From: Lutibacter sp. B2
Lineage (GTDB): Bacteria > Bacillota > Clostridia > Peptostreptococcales > Thermotaleaceae
Assembly (NCBI GenBank): GCA_015686845.1
Contig: JADPRS010000025.1
Location: 1 to 52,537, forward strand
Direction of reading: 5' to 3'
Length of the DNA stretch: 52,537 nucleotides
Shown: positions 18,955 to 28,093 of the stretch, one piece after another
Numbering within the stretch: position 1 is the first letter of the stretch
Layout of the letters: the number at the start of each line of letters is the position of its first letter
Notes under the pieces: model-generated
Database searches by the model: none
Told to the model about the DNA's origin: nothing
The model's input: the letters and a program-made list of their open reading frames with translations, nothing else
Translations under genes and position numbers: made by a program

Positions 18955-20217
18955 ATGTACAATTATAATTATTTCCCAGGGAATAAGAAACAAAGAGATA
19001 CCATATTGGACTTTAAAGTAGGAGATGTAACAGGGGATGGCATCATTGACTATGTATACTTAATAGGCAACAAACTGCAAGGGAACAATAGTCCTTTCAG
19101 AGAAAATATTCGGATAAAAATTATAGATGGAAAAACCATGAAGGCCACCATCATTCCTTTAAAAGAAAATGCAGGATACAATCCTAGATTATTCTTAGGA
19201 GATTTCACAGGAAATAAAGTTAGTGATATCTATGTAAGGATCGATTCAGGCGGTAGTGGTGGATACGCTTTCTACTACATTTACTCCTTCCTAAATAATA
19301 AAGTAAAGGAGCTCTTTGACTTTGAAAAGTTCAATGCCACATACAAGTATGATGTAATCTATCAAGATTATTATCAAGTACAAGTGACAAATAAAAATAC
19401 GAATACCACATACATCATCGACCTTACCCATAAGGGATACGATTATCTATCCAAACTTTATGATCAAAATGGAAAACTCAAAAACCCTACAAAAGGAAGC
19501 GTGAATGCACTAGGCGGATTATATCCTGTAGATTTTAGAGGAGAAAATGTATATGGTTTGTATGCACAACAACGGATCATAGGTCTTTATAATGCAGATG
19601 CCCTTGGATACGTACAGAATTCTTTAAATTGGGATAGGAAAAATAATAATGGACAGTTCATACCTTTTTTCCAAACAGTGGGTGTATTCGGAGGAACAAG
19701 GCAAGAGCAAAACCCCTGTCAATCAGAAGTCTGGAATGTAAACTATAAAAAATCTGAGACCAAGAAAGACCCTAAACTAGAAAAAGCCTTTGCAAAAGTA
19801 TTTGGGTTAACTCCTGGGGTAGATCAAGTACGATATTATTATAATCATATTGACTTAAATGGAGATGGAAAGAAGGAAACATTTGTATATCTAGTAGGGC
19901 CAACCGTTTGTGGAAGTGGAGGCTGTAGTGCGGCTATATTTAAAGAAGTAGATGGAAAATATAAGCTCCTCTCTAAATTTAGCCTAGTGAATAATCCAAT
20001 CGTTGTAAGAAATAAAAAGACCAATGGATATAGAGATTTGATTATGTCTATTTCAGGAGGAGGAATAGAACCTTTCTGTGCCATAATGAAATATGATGGA
20101 AAGACCTATCCACAAAATCCATCTACCCAGCCAAAACTAAAACCAGGAGCAACTGTAAATGGTGTAGCCATTATTTCAAATGATATTACAACAGATAAAG
20201 GCATTCAATTTGGATGA
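18955..20217 (+). CDS. VCBS/FG-GAP-like repeat protein, function unknown
   Basis: A 420-residue protein without an obvious signal peptide. Calcium-loop-like segments GDVTGDGIIDYVYLIG (near residue 22) and DLNGDGKKETFVYLVG (near residue 301) resemble FG-GAP/VCBS repeats. Other marks are IDSGGSGGYAFYYIY and a C-terminal part with CGSGGC. The start MYNYNYFPG at 18955 follows AAAGGGGA; the longer frame from the GTG at 18910 is rejected because the ribosome site lies inside it. Its first 235 residues match the minus-strand gene at 49378-50118. Proteins like this are frequent in spore-forming Firmicutes, where a coat or surface role is possible but unproven. Confidence 0.6.
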   Translation: MYNYNYFPGNKKQRDTILDFKVGDVTGDGIIDYVYLIGNKLQGNNSPFRENIRIKIIDGKTMKATIIPLKENAGYNPRLFLGDFTGNKVSDIYVRIDSGGSGGYAFYYIYSFLNNKVKELFDFEKFNATYKYDVIYQDYYQVQVTNKNTNTTYIIDLTHKGYDYLSKLYDQNGKLKNPTKGSVNALGGLYPVDFRGENVYGLYAQQRIIGLYNADALGYVQNSLNWDRKNNNGQFIPFFQTVGVFGGTRQEQNPCQSEVWNVNYKKSETKKDPKLEKAFAKVFGLTPGVDQVRYYYNHIDLNGDGKKETFVYLVGPTVCGSGGCSAAIFKEVDGKYKLLSKFSLVNNPIVVRNKKTNGYRDLIMSISGGGIEPFCAIMKYDGKTYPQNPSTQPKLKPGATVNGVAIISNDITTDKGIQFG

Positions 20218-20224
20218 TACAAGT

Positions 20225-20265
20225 AAAAAGCCTATAAGAAAATCAATTTTCTTATAGGCTTTTTA
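20225..20265 (+). terminator. Strong terminator after the VCBS-like gene
   Basis: AAAAGCCTATAAGAAAAT pairs perfectly with ATTTTCTTATAGGCTTTT around a two-base loop, with A- and T-tracts on either side, so it could act in both directions. Confidence 0.92.
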
Positions 20266-20307
20266 CGAGGTTAGAACTATTCACATATAGTGTAAACATA
20301 TTCTTTT

Positions 20308-20448
20308 ATGAATGAATATGTTTATGGTATTATCTGTCCAGATATAGGGGAATCAACTGTGAATAGAGTCTTTGAAAAACTAAAGAAAGATAAGAAGATA
20401 GAATCCGTAGGCAAAGGAAGAAATGATAAGTGGAAAAAGCTTGTATGA
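20308..20448 (+). pseudogene. Remnant of a second AlbA_2-type regulator gene (5' leader joined to winged-helix tail)
   Basis: A 46-codon frame starts MNEYVYGII, like the leader before the AlbA_2 gene at 17313 (MNEYVCGMM), then jumps to ESTVNRVFEKLKKDKKIE and GRNDKWKKLV, a typical winged-helix C-terminus of this protein class. Everything between is missing. The DNA element TATGAATGAATATGTTT is shared by both places. I read it as a large internal deletion of a duplicate gene. The remaining 240 bases to the next gene are very AT-rich and show no other feature. Confidence 0.6.
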
Positions 20449-20688
20449 TAGATGTAAATATTGAAAAAAGTTGATATATATATACTTGTATATATGTTTA
20501 CAAATATATATGTTTTAAATTATAAAAATAAACTTATAACAATAAACTTATAACAAAGTTTCCATAGGTGAAATAAATAATACAAAAAATAAAAATCTAT
20601 TGAAAAAAAATTAAATGTTGTAGAAGATTAAATGGTATAATTTTCATATATAAATGATGAAATATATATAAAACTAGGAGATGATTGT

Positions 20689-21213
20689 ATGAAGATTTAC
20701 TATCAATTAACAGAACAGGACTATGTAGATTTTAATTTATTTCATATGAATAATTCAAAAAGCTTGAAAAAATCTATTTTAGTACAACGGTTGATCGGTC
20801 CATTGATATTTATAATGAGTTGTTTTATAGCGCCTAAAATTACAAATATGCCTTTATGGTATTGGACTAGTATAATGGTTGTGATGAGCATGTTATGGTT
20901 TGCGTTTTATCCTAAACAAATAGAAAGAAGATGTAAGAAGCAAGTTTTGAAAATGTTGTCTGAAGGACAAAATAGAAGTTTATTGGCAAAGGGTACTCTT
21001 TTAGTAGATGAAAAAGGAATTATAAAGTCCAATGAGTACGGAGAAAGTAATTTGAAATGGAATACTATTAATAAAATTGAGGTTACCAATCGTCATATAT
21101 TTATTTATCAAAATGCCATTAGTGCTATTGTAGTTCCATTATCATCTTTTGGTACAAAAGAAGAGAAAGAACAATTTATTGCGTTGTTAAAAAGTTATTG
21201 CACTACAATTTAA
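20689..21213 (+). CDS. YcxB-like membrane protein
   Basis: A 174-residue protein with a short N-terminal part, two adjacent membrane helices (about residues 33-48 and 53-73: LIGPLIFIMSCFIAP, MVVMSMLWFAFYP) and a C-terminal soluble domain. The C-terminal segment with GTLLVDEKGIIKSN, SNLKWNTINKIEVTNRHIFIY and IVVPLSSF fits the YcxB-like (PF14317) domain. The ATG at 20689 follows AGGAG. Function is unknown in the family. A strong terminator follows, so it is a single-gene unit. Confidence 0.72.
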   Translation: MKIYYQLTEQDYVDFNLFHMNNSKSLKKSILVQRLIGPLIFIMSCFIAPKITNMPLWYWTSIMVVMSMLWFAFYPKQIERRCKKQVLKMLSEGQNRSLLAKGTLLVDEKGIIKSNEYGESNLKWNTINKIEVTNRHIFIYQNAISAIVVPLSSFGTKEEKEQFIALLKSYCTTI

Positions 21214-21256
21214 GCATATTTGTTTTGAGGTAGTGTAATATTTTATACAAAAAAAG

Positions 21257-21302
21257 AAAAAGCTTGTATGATGTTAATGGAAAACATCATACAAGCTTTT
21301 AC
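21257..21302 (+). terminator. Terminator after the YcxB-like gene
   Basis: AAAAGCTTGTATGATGTT (21258-21275) pairs perfectly with AACATCATACAAGCTTTT (21283-21300). Confidence 0.9.
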
Positions 21303-21380
21303 ATGTATATATTCAATTTATATCAAGAAAATGGAGGGAATTGTATTTTTATATCGAAATTAACAATAAACATGTAAAAG

Positions 21381-22194
21381 ATTACAAGACCTATATTTGT
21401 AAAAGACTTCTCAGAAGATAACAAACAAATGAATGACTTAATGAATATTTCTAGAAAGTTAAAAGATGGCTACAAAAAAGAAATGATTGATCGAGACATC
21501 TCTTATCTAAAACAAGGGATGCAAGGAGAAAAAAATACATATTTTGAACTGCAAAATTCATTTTTACCAATTTTATGTTTACACGATATAAGGCTAAAAT
21601 ATGATGATTATGTGGCTCAATTCGACTACATAAGTGGTTATGGCGAATCCTAAAACGATTATCTATAAAAACAAATGCCCTGCAAGCATTAAAAAAACAA
21701 TCTATAAGTATGATCAGATTACTGCTTATTTAGAAAGGCTTCAAAAAGACGAAAAAAATGAGATGAATGTATTGGAAAAATACATGCATAGTATTGCTGA
21801 TTTCTTGATAGAGAATAATGAGCCTTTAGAAATAAACTACAATAAAAAATATAATTTATCAGAAGAAGATTTCATGACAGAAGAAAACAAAGAGAGTATA
21901 GAGCCATATAAAGCAGAAGTGATGAAAGAATCAAATATGAATACATACAAAACTGAAAAAGTGGTAGAGGTTGACAAGAATGAAGAACAGCTTAGAGCAC
22001 AATTGAAAGAATTCCGTTTGTCAACTTCAAGGAAAGAAAATATCAAAGCATATGTGATTTTTACCAATGCACAAATGGAAGAACTTATATTAAAATATCC
22101 AAGAACTAAAGAAGAGCTCCTGAGCATAAAAGGGTTTGGCACAAATCGGGTTGAGAAGTACGGAGAGGAAATATTGACGGTGTTTAATGGGTAA
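21381..22194 (+). pseudogene. NERD-domain/HRDC-domain protein, broken by internal deletion and frameshift
   Basis: Two overlapping frames are pieces of one protein. The first (to 21653) holds the beginning of a NERD nuclease-related domain: GMQGEKNTYFELQNSF and LCLHDIRLKYDDYVAQFDYI. The second (21634-22194) resumes at VMANPKTIIYKNKCP, a later part of the same family, and ends in an HRDC domain (ENIKAYVIFTNAQMEEL to LLSIKGFGTNRVEKYGEE). Roughly a hundred residues of the nuclease core are missing at about 21630, with a frame change. No proper start exists: the frame before PIFVKDFSEDN meets a TAA at 21375. The nuclease should be inactive. A free HRDC protein from the second frame is possible but has no good ribosome site. 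Confidence 0.75.
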
Positions 22195-22288
22195 GAAGGA
22201 ATGTAAAAATGTATAAAGAACTAAGTGTTGCTGAATAGTAAGGAACAGGAATCAAAAGAGATTATCAGTATAAGGTTGAGGTGGGAGC

Positions 22289-25200
22289 ATGATAAAGACG
22301 GGTATATACGAAGAAATAATCAACAAGAAATTAAAAAAAGAGCTTGCTGGTTTAAATATTGATTGTTATGAAATAGAAAAAGAATATATTGATGTAGAGG
22401 AAGCAAGAAAAACTTTAGCTTCCTATATTTCTTTTATTACAAGGAAGGCATTGAAATATGTTAGGGATAATAAGGCTGATGACAAAGAAGCCTTGTTAGA
22501 TCAAATTATAACATGTAATGATATTATTTCTGCACTAAGCAAAAGGCTAGATAAAGAAGAGTTTGAAGCTCTGAAAATTGCAGAGGAAGGAGAAGTTTTA
22601 ACATCTATATATTCTCGTATTAACAATATAAGAAGCATTAAAAATGAGAAAAATATTAGGCCGATCACGTCTATTTCTCAAAGTTCATTATTCACAGGTT
22701 CTCATTATGAGCCGAGCATGCTTGGGGAGATAAAAAGAGAAATTATTTCTTCGGACTCTATTGATATGTTGGTGTCTTTTATAAAATGGAGCGGGCTGAG
22801 ATGTATTATTGAAGAATTAAGAGATTTTACAGAAAATAGAAATGGAAAACTAAGAGTTATAACAACTTCATATATGGAAGCAACAGACTACAAAGCTATT
22901 TTGGAATTAAGCAAGTTGAAAAATACAGAGGTTAAAATATCTTATGATGTAGATAGAACTAGACTCCATGCAAAGTCATATGTGTTCAAAAGAGAAACGG
23001 GATTTAGTACGGCTTATATAGGTTCTTCGAATTTATCAAATCCTGCTCTTACATCGGGTTTAGAATGGAATATTAAGGTGGCAGAGAAAGATTCTTTTGA
23101 TATTATCAAGAAAATTGAAGCTACCTTTGAAAGCTATTGGAATGATAGTGAGTTCGCATATTTTAACAGAGAAAGTGAGCAGGATCATGAAAGATTAAAG
23201 ATAGCACTAAGTAAGAAAAATCAGATAGGCAACAACGATACCTATTTTAATTTTGATATTCAACCCTATCATTATCAAAAAGAGATATTAGAAAAGCTTC
23301 AAGCAGAGCGAGAAATATTTGGAAGGACTAGAAATCTTTTAGTAGCGGCTACAGGCGTAGGAAAAACTGTTATATCCGCATTTGATTATAAAAGATTTAA
23401 AATAAACAGTAAGGACACTGCAAGGATTCTTTTTGTAGCCCATAGAGAAGAAATTTTGAAACAAAGTATAAATACTTTTAGAGGCATACTAAAGGATTAT
23501 AATTTTGGAGATTTACTAGTAGGAGGAAATACTCCAAATTCTCTAGACCAATTGTTTGTTAGTATTCAAAGCTTTAATAGCGCTAAACTCTATGAAAAAA
23601 CATCAAGTGATTTTTATGATTTTATTATTATAGATGAGTTTCATCATGCAGCAGCGGATTCCTATCAAAAACTTTTGAGTTATTATCAACCTAAAGTGCT
23701 GTTAGGTTTAACAGCTACGCCAGAAAGAATGGATGGAAAGAACGTATTAGAATACTTTGAAGATACAATTGCTAGTGAGATGAGATTGACAGAAGCTATT
23801 GATAGAAAATTATTGTGCCCATTCCAATATTTTTGTGTTACGGATACGGTGGATTTATCAAAACTTAAATGGAGTAGAAAAGGTTATAATATTAAGGAAT
23901 TAGAGAATGTATATACTTCTAACAAAATAAGAAGTAATCAGGTGATGCAAAGCATCTATAAGTATGTAACGGATATTGATAAAGTTAAAGGGTTAGGTTT
24001 TTGTGTTAGTATAGAGCATGCAAAATATATGGCGAACTTCTTTAATAATGCGAATATAGCATCTTTGGCCTTATATGCTGGAGTGGACCCTAAAATAAGG
24101 GCAGATGCAAAAAACAAACTAATTCGTGGAGAAACAAAATTTATTTTTGTAGTAGATTTATATAATGAAGGTGTAGATATACCAGAGGTTAACACCATAT
24201 TATTTTTGAGGCCTACAGAAAGTTTGACTGTGTTTATGCAACAATTAGGAAGAGGATTAAGATTATCAGAAGGGAAGGAATGTCTTACAGTTTTAGACTT
24301 TGTTGGACAAGCACATCAAAACTATAATTTTGAGGAAAAGTTTAGATCATTAATAGGAAGAACAAAGCATTCCATAAAGCATTATATAGAACAAGGTTTC
24401 TTTAATTTACCAAAAGGTTGTTTTATACAATTGGAAAAACAAGCTAAGGAATATATATTGAGGAATATAAAAGAAAGTTCTAATACAAGAAAAAATCTTG
24501 TTAGCAAGATGAAGTATTTTCACCAAGATACAGGGATAGAATTAACTTTGCAAAATTTCTTAAAGTACTACCATTTATCGTTATACGATTTCTATGGAAA
24601 AAGTGGAAATCGAACTTTTAAAAGAATGATGGTAGAGGCAGAATTGAAGCAGGATTTTATTTGTATAAATGAAAAGCTTATTGCTAAGAGGTTACCAAAC
24701 TTATTCCATATAAATTCAAGAAGATTAATTAGGTTCCTGTTAGATTATATACAAGGAGCAGATATTAAAAATGAAGAAGAAAAGCTTATGTTAGCAATGT
24801 TTTACTATTCATTCTATAATGCAGAACCTAAAAAAGAAGGATTCTTAACAATAGAAGAAGGCATAAATAAGGTTTTAGAAAATGACGAAATAAAAGAAGA
24901 AATTTCAGATGTATTACAATATAGTTATGAGAATATAGATTTTTTAGAAATTAAAAATGATTTTAGATTTTCTAGCCCTTTGGGCGTACATTGTAACTAT
25001 TCAACATCACAGATATTAGCAGCATTAGGATATTACAATGAAGAAAACAAACCAGCTTTTAGAGAAGGTGTTAAGCATTTAAAAAACAAGAATTTGGATA
25101 TTTTCTTTATAACCTTAAATAAATCTGAAAAAGATTTTTCACCGTCCACCCTTTATGAAGACTATGCTATTAATGATAGATTGTTTCACTGGCAAACCCA

Positions 25201-25444
25201 AAGCAAGGTTTCAGAAGAGACCAATACAGCTCAAAGGTATATTAATCATAAGAAACTAGGACATAAAATAGCATTATTTGTAAGGGAGTATAAGATAGAA
25301 AATGGGTATACATCACCTTTTGTATTTTTAGGTTCTTGTGAATATGTAAGTCACTCAGGGAATAAACCAATGAGTTTCATATGGAAGCTAAAGGACGCGA
25401 TGGCTCCAATGTTTGTGCCTAAGGCGAATAAGAACATATTATAA
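22289..25444 (+). CDS. PLD nuclease-SF2 helicase-DUF3427 protein
   Basis: A 1051-residue enzyme of a type found in defence islands. Residues about 130-290 form a phospholipase-D-like nuclease domain (LHAKSYVF then IGSSNLS, one HKD motif). Helicase motifs follow: ATGVGKT at about 352, IIDEFHHA at about 447, GLTATPERMDG at about 473 and QQLGRGLRLSEG at about 650. The remainder to the end is DUF3427. Motifs are intact, so activity is likely: probably ATP-driven DNA unwinding with phosphodiester cleavage. The ATG at 22289 follows GAGGTGGG. A MutT-type Nudix gene lies 26 bases after the stop and is very likely co-expressed; the decayed NERD gene is just upstream. Confidence 0.88.
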   Translation: MIKTGIYEEIINKKLKKELAGLNIDCYEIEKEYIDVEEARKTLASYISFITRKALKYVRDNKADDKEALLDQIITCNDIISALSKRLDKEEFEALKIAEEGEVLTSIYSRINNIRSIKNEKNIRPITSISQSSLFTGSHYEPSMLGEIKREIISSDSIDMLVSFIKWSGLRCIIEELRDFTENRNGKLRVITTSYMEATDYKAILELSKLKNTEVKISYDVDRTRLHAKSYVFKRETGFSTAYIGSSNLSNPALTSGLEWNIKVAEKDSFDIIKKIEATFESYWNDSEFAYFNRESEQDHERLKIALSKKNQIGNNDTYFNFDIQPYHYQKEILEKLQAEREIFGRTRNLLVAATGVGKTVISAFDYKRFKINSKDTARILFVAHREEILKQSINTFRGILKDYNFGDLLVGGNTPNSLDQLFVSIQSFNSAKLYEKTSSDFYDFIIIDEFHHAAADSYQKLLSYYQPKVLLGLTATPERMDGKNVLEYFEDTIASEMRLTEAIDRKLLCPFQYFCVTDTVDLSKLKWSRKGYNIKELENVYTSNKIRSNQVMQSIYKYVTDIDKVKGLGFCVSIEHAKYMANFFNNANIASLALYAGVDPKIRADAKNKLIRGETKFIFVVDLYNEGVDIPEVNTILFLRPTESLTVFMQQLGRGLRLSEGKECLTVLDFVGQAHQNYNFEEKFRSLIGRTKHSIKHYIEQGFFNLPKGCFIQLEKQAKEYILRNIKESSNTRKNLVSKMKYFHQDTGIELTLQNFLKYYHLSLYDFYGKSGNRTFKRMMVEAELKQDFICINEKLIAKRLPNLFHINSRRLIRFLLDYIQGADIKNEEEKLMLAMFYYSFYNAEPKKEGFLTIEEGINKVLENDEIKEEISDVLQYSYENIDFLEIKNDFRFSSPLGVHCNYSTSQILAALGYYNEENKPAFREGVKHLKNKNLDIFFITLNKSEKDFSPSTLYEDYAINDRLFHWQTQSKVSEETNTAQRYINHKKLGHKIALFVREYKIENGYTSPFVFLGSCEYVSHSGNKPMSFIWKLKDAMAPMFVPKANKNIL

Positions 25445-25470
25445 TATATTTGAATTTAGGAAGTGAAAAG

Positions 25471-25854
25471 ATGATAGATGTAGTAGCCGCAATATTGCAA
25501 AATCATAAGGGAGAAATTCTCATCGCTAGAAGAAAGAAGGGAAAAGTATTAGAAGGATATTGGGAGTTCCCTGGAGGAAAGATTGAAAAAGGAGAAAGTT
25601 CTGAGCAGAGTCTTGTTAGAGAATTGAAAGAAGAAATGAATATAGAGATAGAAGTAAGTGAATATGTAGGTGAAAATATCCATAGATATGAAAACCAAAC
25701 TATTAGATTACTTGCATTTAAAGGAGAGATAGTAAGCGGAGAAATAGAATTAGTAGACCATGATAAGTATGTGTGGGTTGATTTGTATGAATTAAGAAAA
25801 TTTGAACTAGCACCAGCAGATATTCCTATTGTTGCATTGCTCGCAAACATATAA
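25471..25854 (+). CDS. Nudix hydrolase, MutT/8-oxo-dGTP diphosphatase type
   Basis: A 127-residue (deoxy)nucleoside triphosphate pyrophosphohydrolase. The Nudix box is complete: GGKIEKGESSEQSLVREL followed by KEEMNIEI, matching Gx5Ex7REUxEExGU, except that the final glycine is asparagine as in many relatives. The start ILIARRKKGKVLEGYWEFPGG is typical of MutT. The ATG at 25471 follows AGGAAGTG; the TTG at 25450 is rejected. It is coupled to the PLD-helicase gene, a pairing I recall from other Firmicutes genomes, so it may serve that system rather than general nucleotide sanitising. A terminator follows after about 90 bases. Confidence 0.88.
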   Translation: MIDVVAAILQNHKGEILIARRKKGKVLEGYWEFPGGKIEKGESSEQSLVRELKEEMNIEIEVSEYVGENIHRYENQTIRLLAFKGEIVSGEIELVDHDKYVWVDLYELRKFELAPADIPIVALLANI

Positions 25855-25909
25855 TTTAGAGAAAGAAGATAAATACTTTAAAAGAAGATAGAATACTTTG
25901 GATGAAAGA

Positions 25910-25945
25910 AGATTAAGAAGGATTATTTTTAGTAATGATTAAAGT
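25910..25945 (+). repeat. Direct repeat, right copy (duplicate of the ypeB 3' end)
   Basis: AGATTAAGAAG, ten spacer bases, then AGTAATGATTAAAGT, matching 17257-17291. Similarity stops at once to the right and fades to the left. No gene of its own surrounds it. Confidence 0.55.
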
Positions 25946-25946
25946 T

Positions 25947-25983
25947 AACCCCTGTAAGAAAATAAATTTTCTTGCGGGGGTTT
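25947..25983 (+). terminator. Terminator, perhaps the original one of the ypeB-like gene
   Basis: AACCCCTGTAAGAAAAT pairs with ATTTTCTTGCGGGGGTT (two G-U pairs), then TTT. It stands directly after the right copy of the ypeB 3' end. The rest of the 363-base gap (25855-26217) shows only AT-rich DNA and the operator and promoter noted next. Confidence 0.85.
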
Positions 25984-26136
25984 ATCATATAGAAATAGAC
26001 AAAAACTGTTAAATATGTAGTGAATCAACTTATTTGTATTGTGGACTTAGCATGGGTGAAATATATAGTTCTTTTGGTAGTAGATCTTTCTAAACTAGAC
26101 ATTTTTGAAGATTAGTTATATAATATACAACACATG

Positions 26137-26181
26137 CAAACGTATGTTTGTTCGCATTATTTAAACGTATTATGATATAAT
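26137..26181 (+). promoter_or_regulatory. Palindromic operator and promoter of the phosphorothioation operon
   Basis: CAAACGTATGTTTG (26137-26150) is an almost perfect palindrome of LexA/DinR type. AAACGTAT recurs at 26163-26170. TATAAT at 26176-26181 is a good -10 box, but there is no good -35 box, so an activator or special sigma factor may be needed. Confidence 0.5.
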
Positions 26182-26217
26182 CAAAAGGTTGATTATATTT
26201 CATTGGGAGGAGATATT

Positions 26218-28074
26218 ATGTCAGATAGAAAGTTCATTAAGGAAGAATTAATATTAGATAGTAAAGAAGTTGCTCCTTCTTATGAAGAAGATATTAATGA
26301 AGAGTTAGATGATTATGATGATGTATCAGTACAAGTATATTGTAAACATTGTGATAAAAAATTGTCTGCAACTTTGGATGAATCGATGGATTATAAATGT
26401 CCAGATTGTGGAAATAAGACTATGGATGATGTACTTATTGAAATTTATTGGTGTAATGATTGTAAGGTGCCTATTATTAGAGAAATTGATTTTTTGGATA
26501 AGGAGAGTTGTCCTTTATGTAAAGGGAAGACAATAAAAATGAGTAATGACTTAAGACCAGTTTTTCCAGAAGAAAGATTACTAATGGAATTAATTTTAGG
26601 GAAACCTTTAGAATATATTAATAGCTCTGTATGGTGCGATGCAAACAGATATTATATAGATGGAGAAAGAGTAACTATATCTACTGAGGAAATGAAAACT
26701 CATGATGTAGATAAATTACGAGATGATTTAAATAAGTATTCGAAAGATAATAATTATGATGGTTTTAATATACGGATAGAGAAATTTATTGAAGCTAACA
26801 GAGATAGATTTGTTAGAATAAATCAAGATGCTATAAATTTCATAAAACCTGCATGTGAAGGTTATTCAGATGACCAATTATTAGTGTCTTTTTCAGGAGG
26901 AAAAGATTCTACTGTAGTTTCTGATCTAGTAATAAGAGTGTTATCAAATCCTGAAATAAAACATATTTTTGGAGATACAACTTTAGAATTTCCATTGACA
27001 TTAAAATATAGAGAAAGATTTCAAAGAGATAATATCAATACGGTACTGAGTAGTGCTAAGAATAGAGAAAAAAACTTCTATGAGGTTTGTGATGAAATAG
27101 GACCACCTAGTAGAGTGATGAGATGGTGTTGCCATATGTTTAAAACAGGACCTATAGGCAGAAAAATTGGACATATGTTTAGAAATAAGAATATGATTAC
27201 TTTCTATGGTGTAAGAAGATTTGAGTCTACTAGCCGAAGCAAATATGAAAGGATTTATGATAGTCCTAAAATTGCACAACAGAAGGTGGTTGCGCCTATA
27301 TTTAACTGGAAAGATATCGATATATGGTTGTATTTGTTAACAAGAAAAGTAGATTTTAATGATGCCTATAGATATGGATATGACCGAGTAGGATGCTGGT
27401 GTTGTCCAAATAATAGTGGACGTTCTCACTTATTATCTCAAATTTATATGCCTGATCAATCAAACAAATGGAGAGAATTTTTAGTGAATTTTGCTAAAAA
27501 AATAGGAAAGCCTGATCCAGAAGAATACGTTGATAGTGGGAATTGGAAGGCACGACAAGGCGGATATGGAGTTGAGGCAGCGATGGATGTAGAAATAGAA
27601 TACTCTAACTGTACGACTGATAATAATGCTCAAATATATAAATTAAACAAACCAATAATAGATGCGTTTTATGAGTTGTTTACACCATTAGGAAAGATAT
27701 CTAAAGAACTAGGACGAAAATTGATAGGAGAGGTTATTGTTTTAAACCATAAAACAAATATGCCAAAACTGTCGATTCAGCCATTTAATTCAGGGGATTA
27801 TGAAATAGGTGTTAAAATTCAAATATTAGAAACTAGATTAAATAAATTAGAGTATGATAAGTTAGAACGACAAATATCTTATCAAGTAAGAAAATACAAT
27901 GCATGTAAAGGTTGTTTAGGTTGTGAAGCGGTTTGTAAGTATCGCGCAATATCTATTAGAGGCAATAGTTATCATATAGATGAATCGAAATGCACAAGAT
28001 GTGGAAAGTGTGTTGATCCTAAATATATTACTAAAGGATGTTTGATGGCAAAGTATTTATATTCAGCAAAATAA
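26218..28074 (+). CDS. sspD: PAPS-reductase-like ATP pyrophosphatase with zinc ribbons and 4Fe-4S domain (SspD-like)
   Basis: A 618-residue protein. Residues about 41-105 carry repeated zinc-ribbon pairs (CKHC, CPDC, CNDC, CPLC). The central domain has the PP-loop SFSGGKDST near residue 224, then GVRRFESTSRS and GCWCCPNN, as in CysH/DndC-type sulfurtransferases that adenylate a substrate for sulfur insertion. The last 60 residues hold ferredoxin-like cysteines (CKGCLGCEAVCK and CTRCGKC) for Fe-S binding. In Ssp systems this enzyme works with SspA, B and C to place phosphorothioates in single DNA strands. The ATG at 26218 follows GGGAGGAG. It is first of a run in which DUF4007 starts 19 bases after its stop. 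The Ssp assignment rests on gene order plus domains. Confidence 0.78.
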   Translation: MSDRKFIKEELILDSKEVAPSYEEDINEELDDYDDVSVQVYCKHCDKKLSATLDESMDYKCPDCGNKTMDDVLIEIYWCNDCKVPIIREIDFLDKESCPLCKGKTIKMSNDLRPVFPEERLLMELILGKPLEYINSSVWCDANRYYIDGERVTISTEEMKTHDVDKLRDDLNKYSKDNNYDGFNIRIEKFIEANRDRFVRINQDAINFIKPACEGYSDDQLLVSFSGGKDSTVVSDLVIRVLSNPEIKHIFGDTTLEFPLTLKYRERFQRDNINTVLSSAKNREKNFYEVCDEIGPPSRVMRWCCHMFKTGPIGRKIGHMFRNKNMITFYGVRRFESTSRSKYERIYDSPKIAQQKVVAPIFNWKDIDIWLYLLTRKVDFNDAYRYGYDRVGCWCCPNNSGRSHLLSQIYMPDQSNKWREFLVNFAKKIGKPDPEEYVDSGNWKARQGGYGVEAAMDVEIEYSNCTTDNNAQIYKLNKPIIDAFYELFTPLGKISKELGRKLIGEVIVLNHKTNMPKLSIQPFNSGDYEIGVKIQILETRLNKLEYDKLERQISYQVRKYNACKGCLGCEAVCKYRAISIRGNSYHIDESKCTRCGKCVDPKYITKGCLMAKYLYSAK

Positions 28075-28093
28075 GCCAAGGAGGACGAATAAG

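Noticed and set aside
26309-26536. 75-codon alternative frame inside the sspD-like gene
   Set aside because: It overlaps the zinc-ribbon coding part and its many W/I/V codons are a shadow of that frame.
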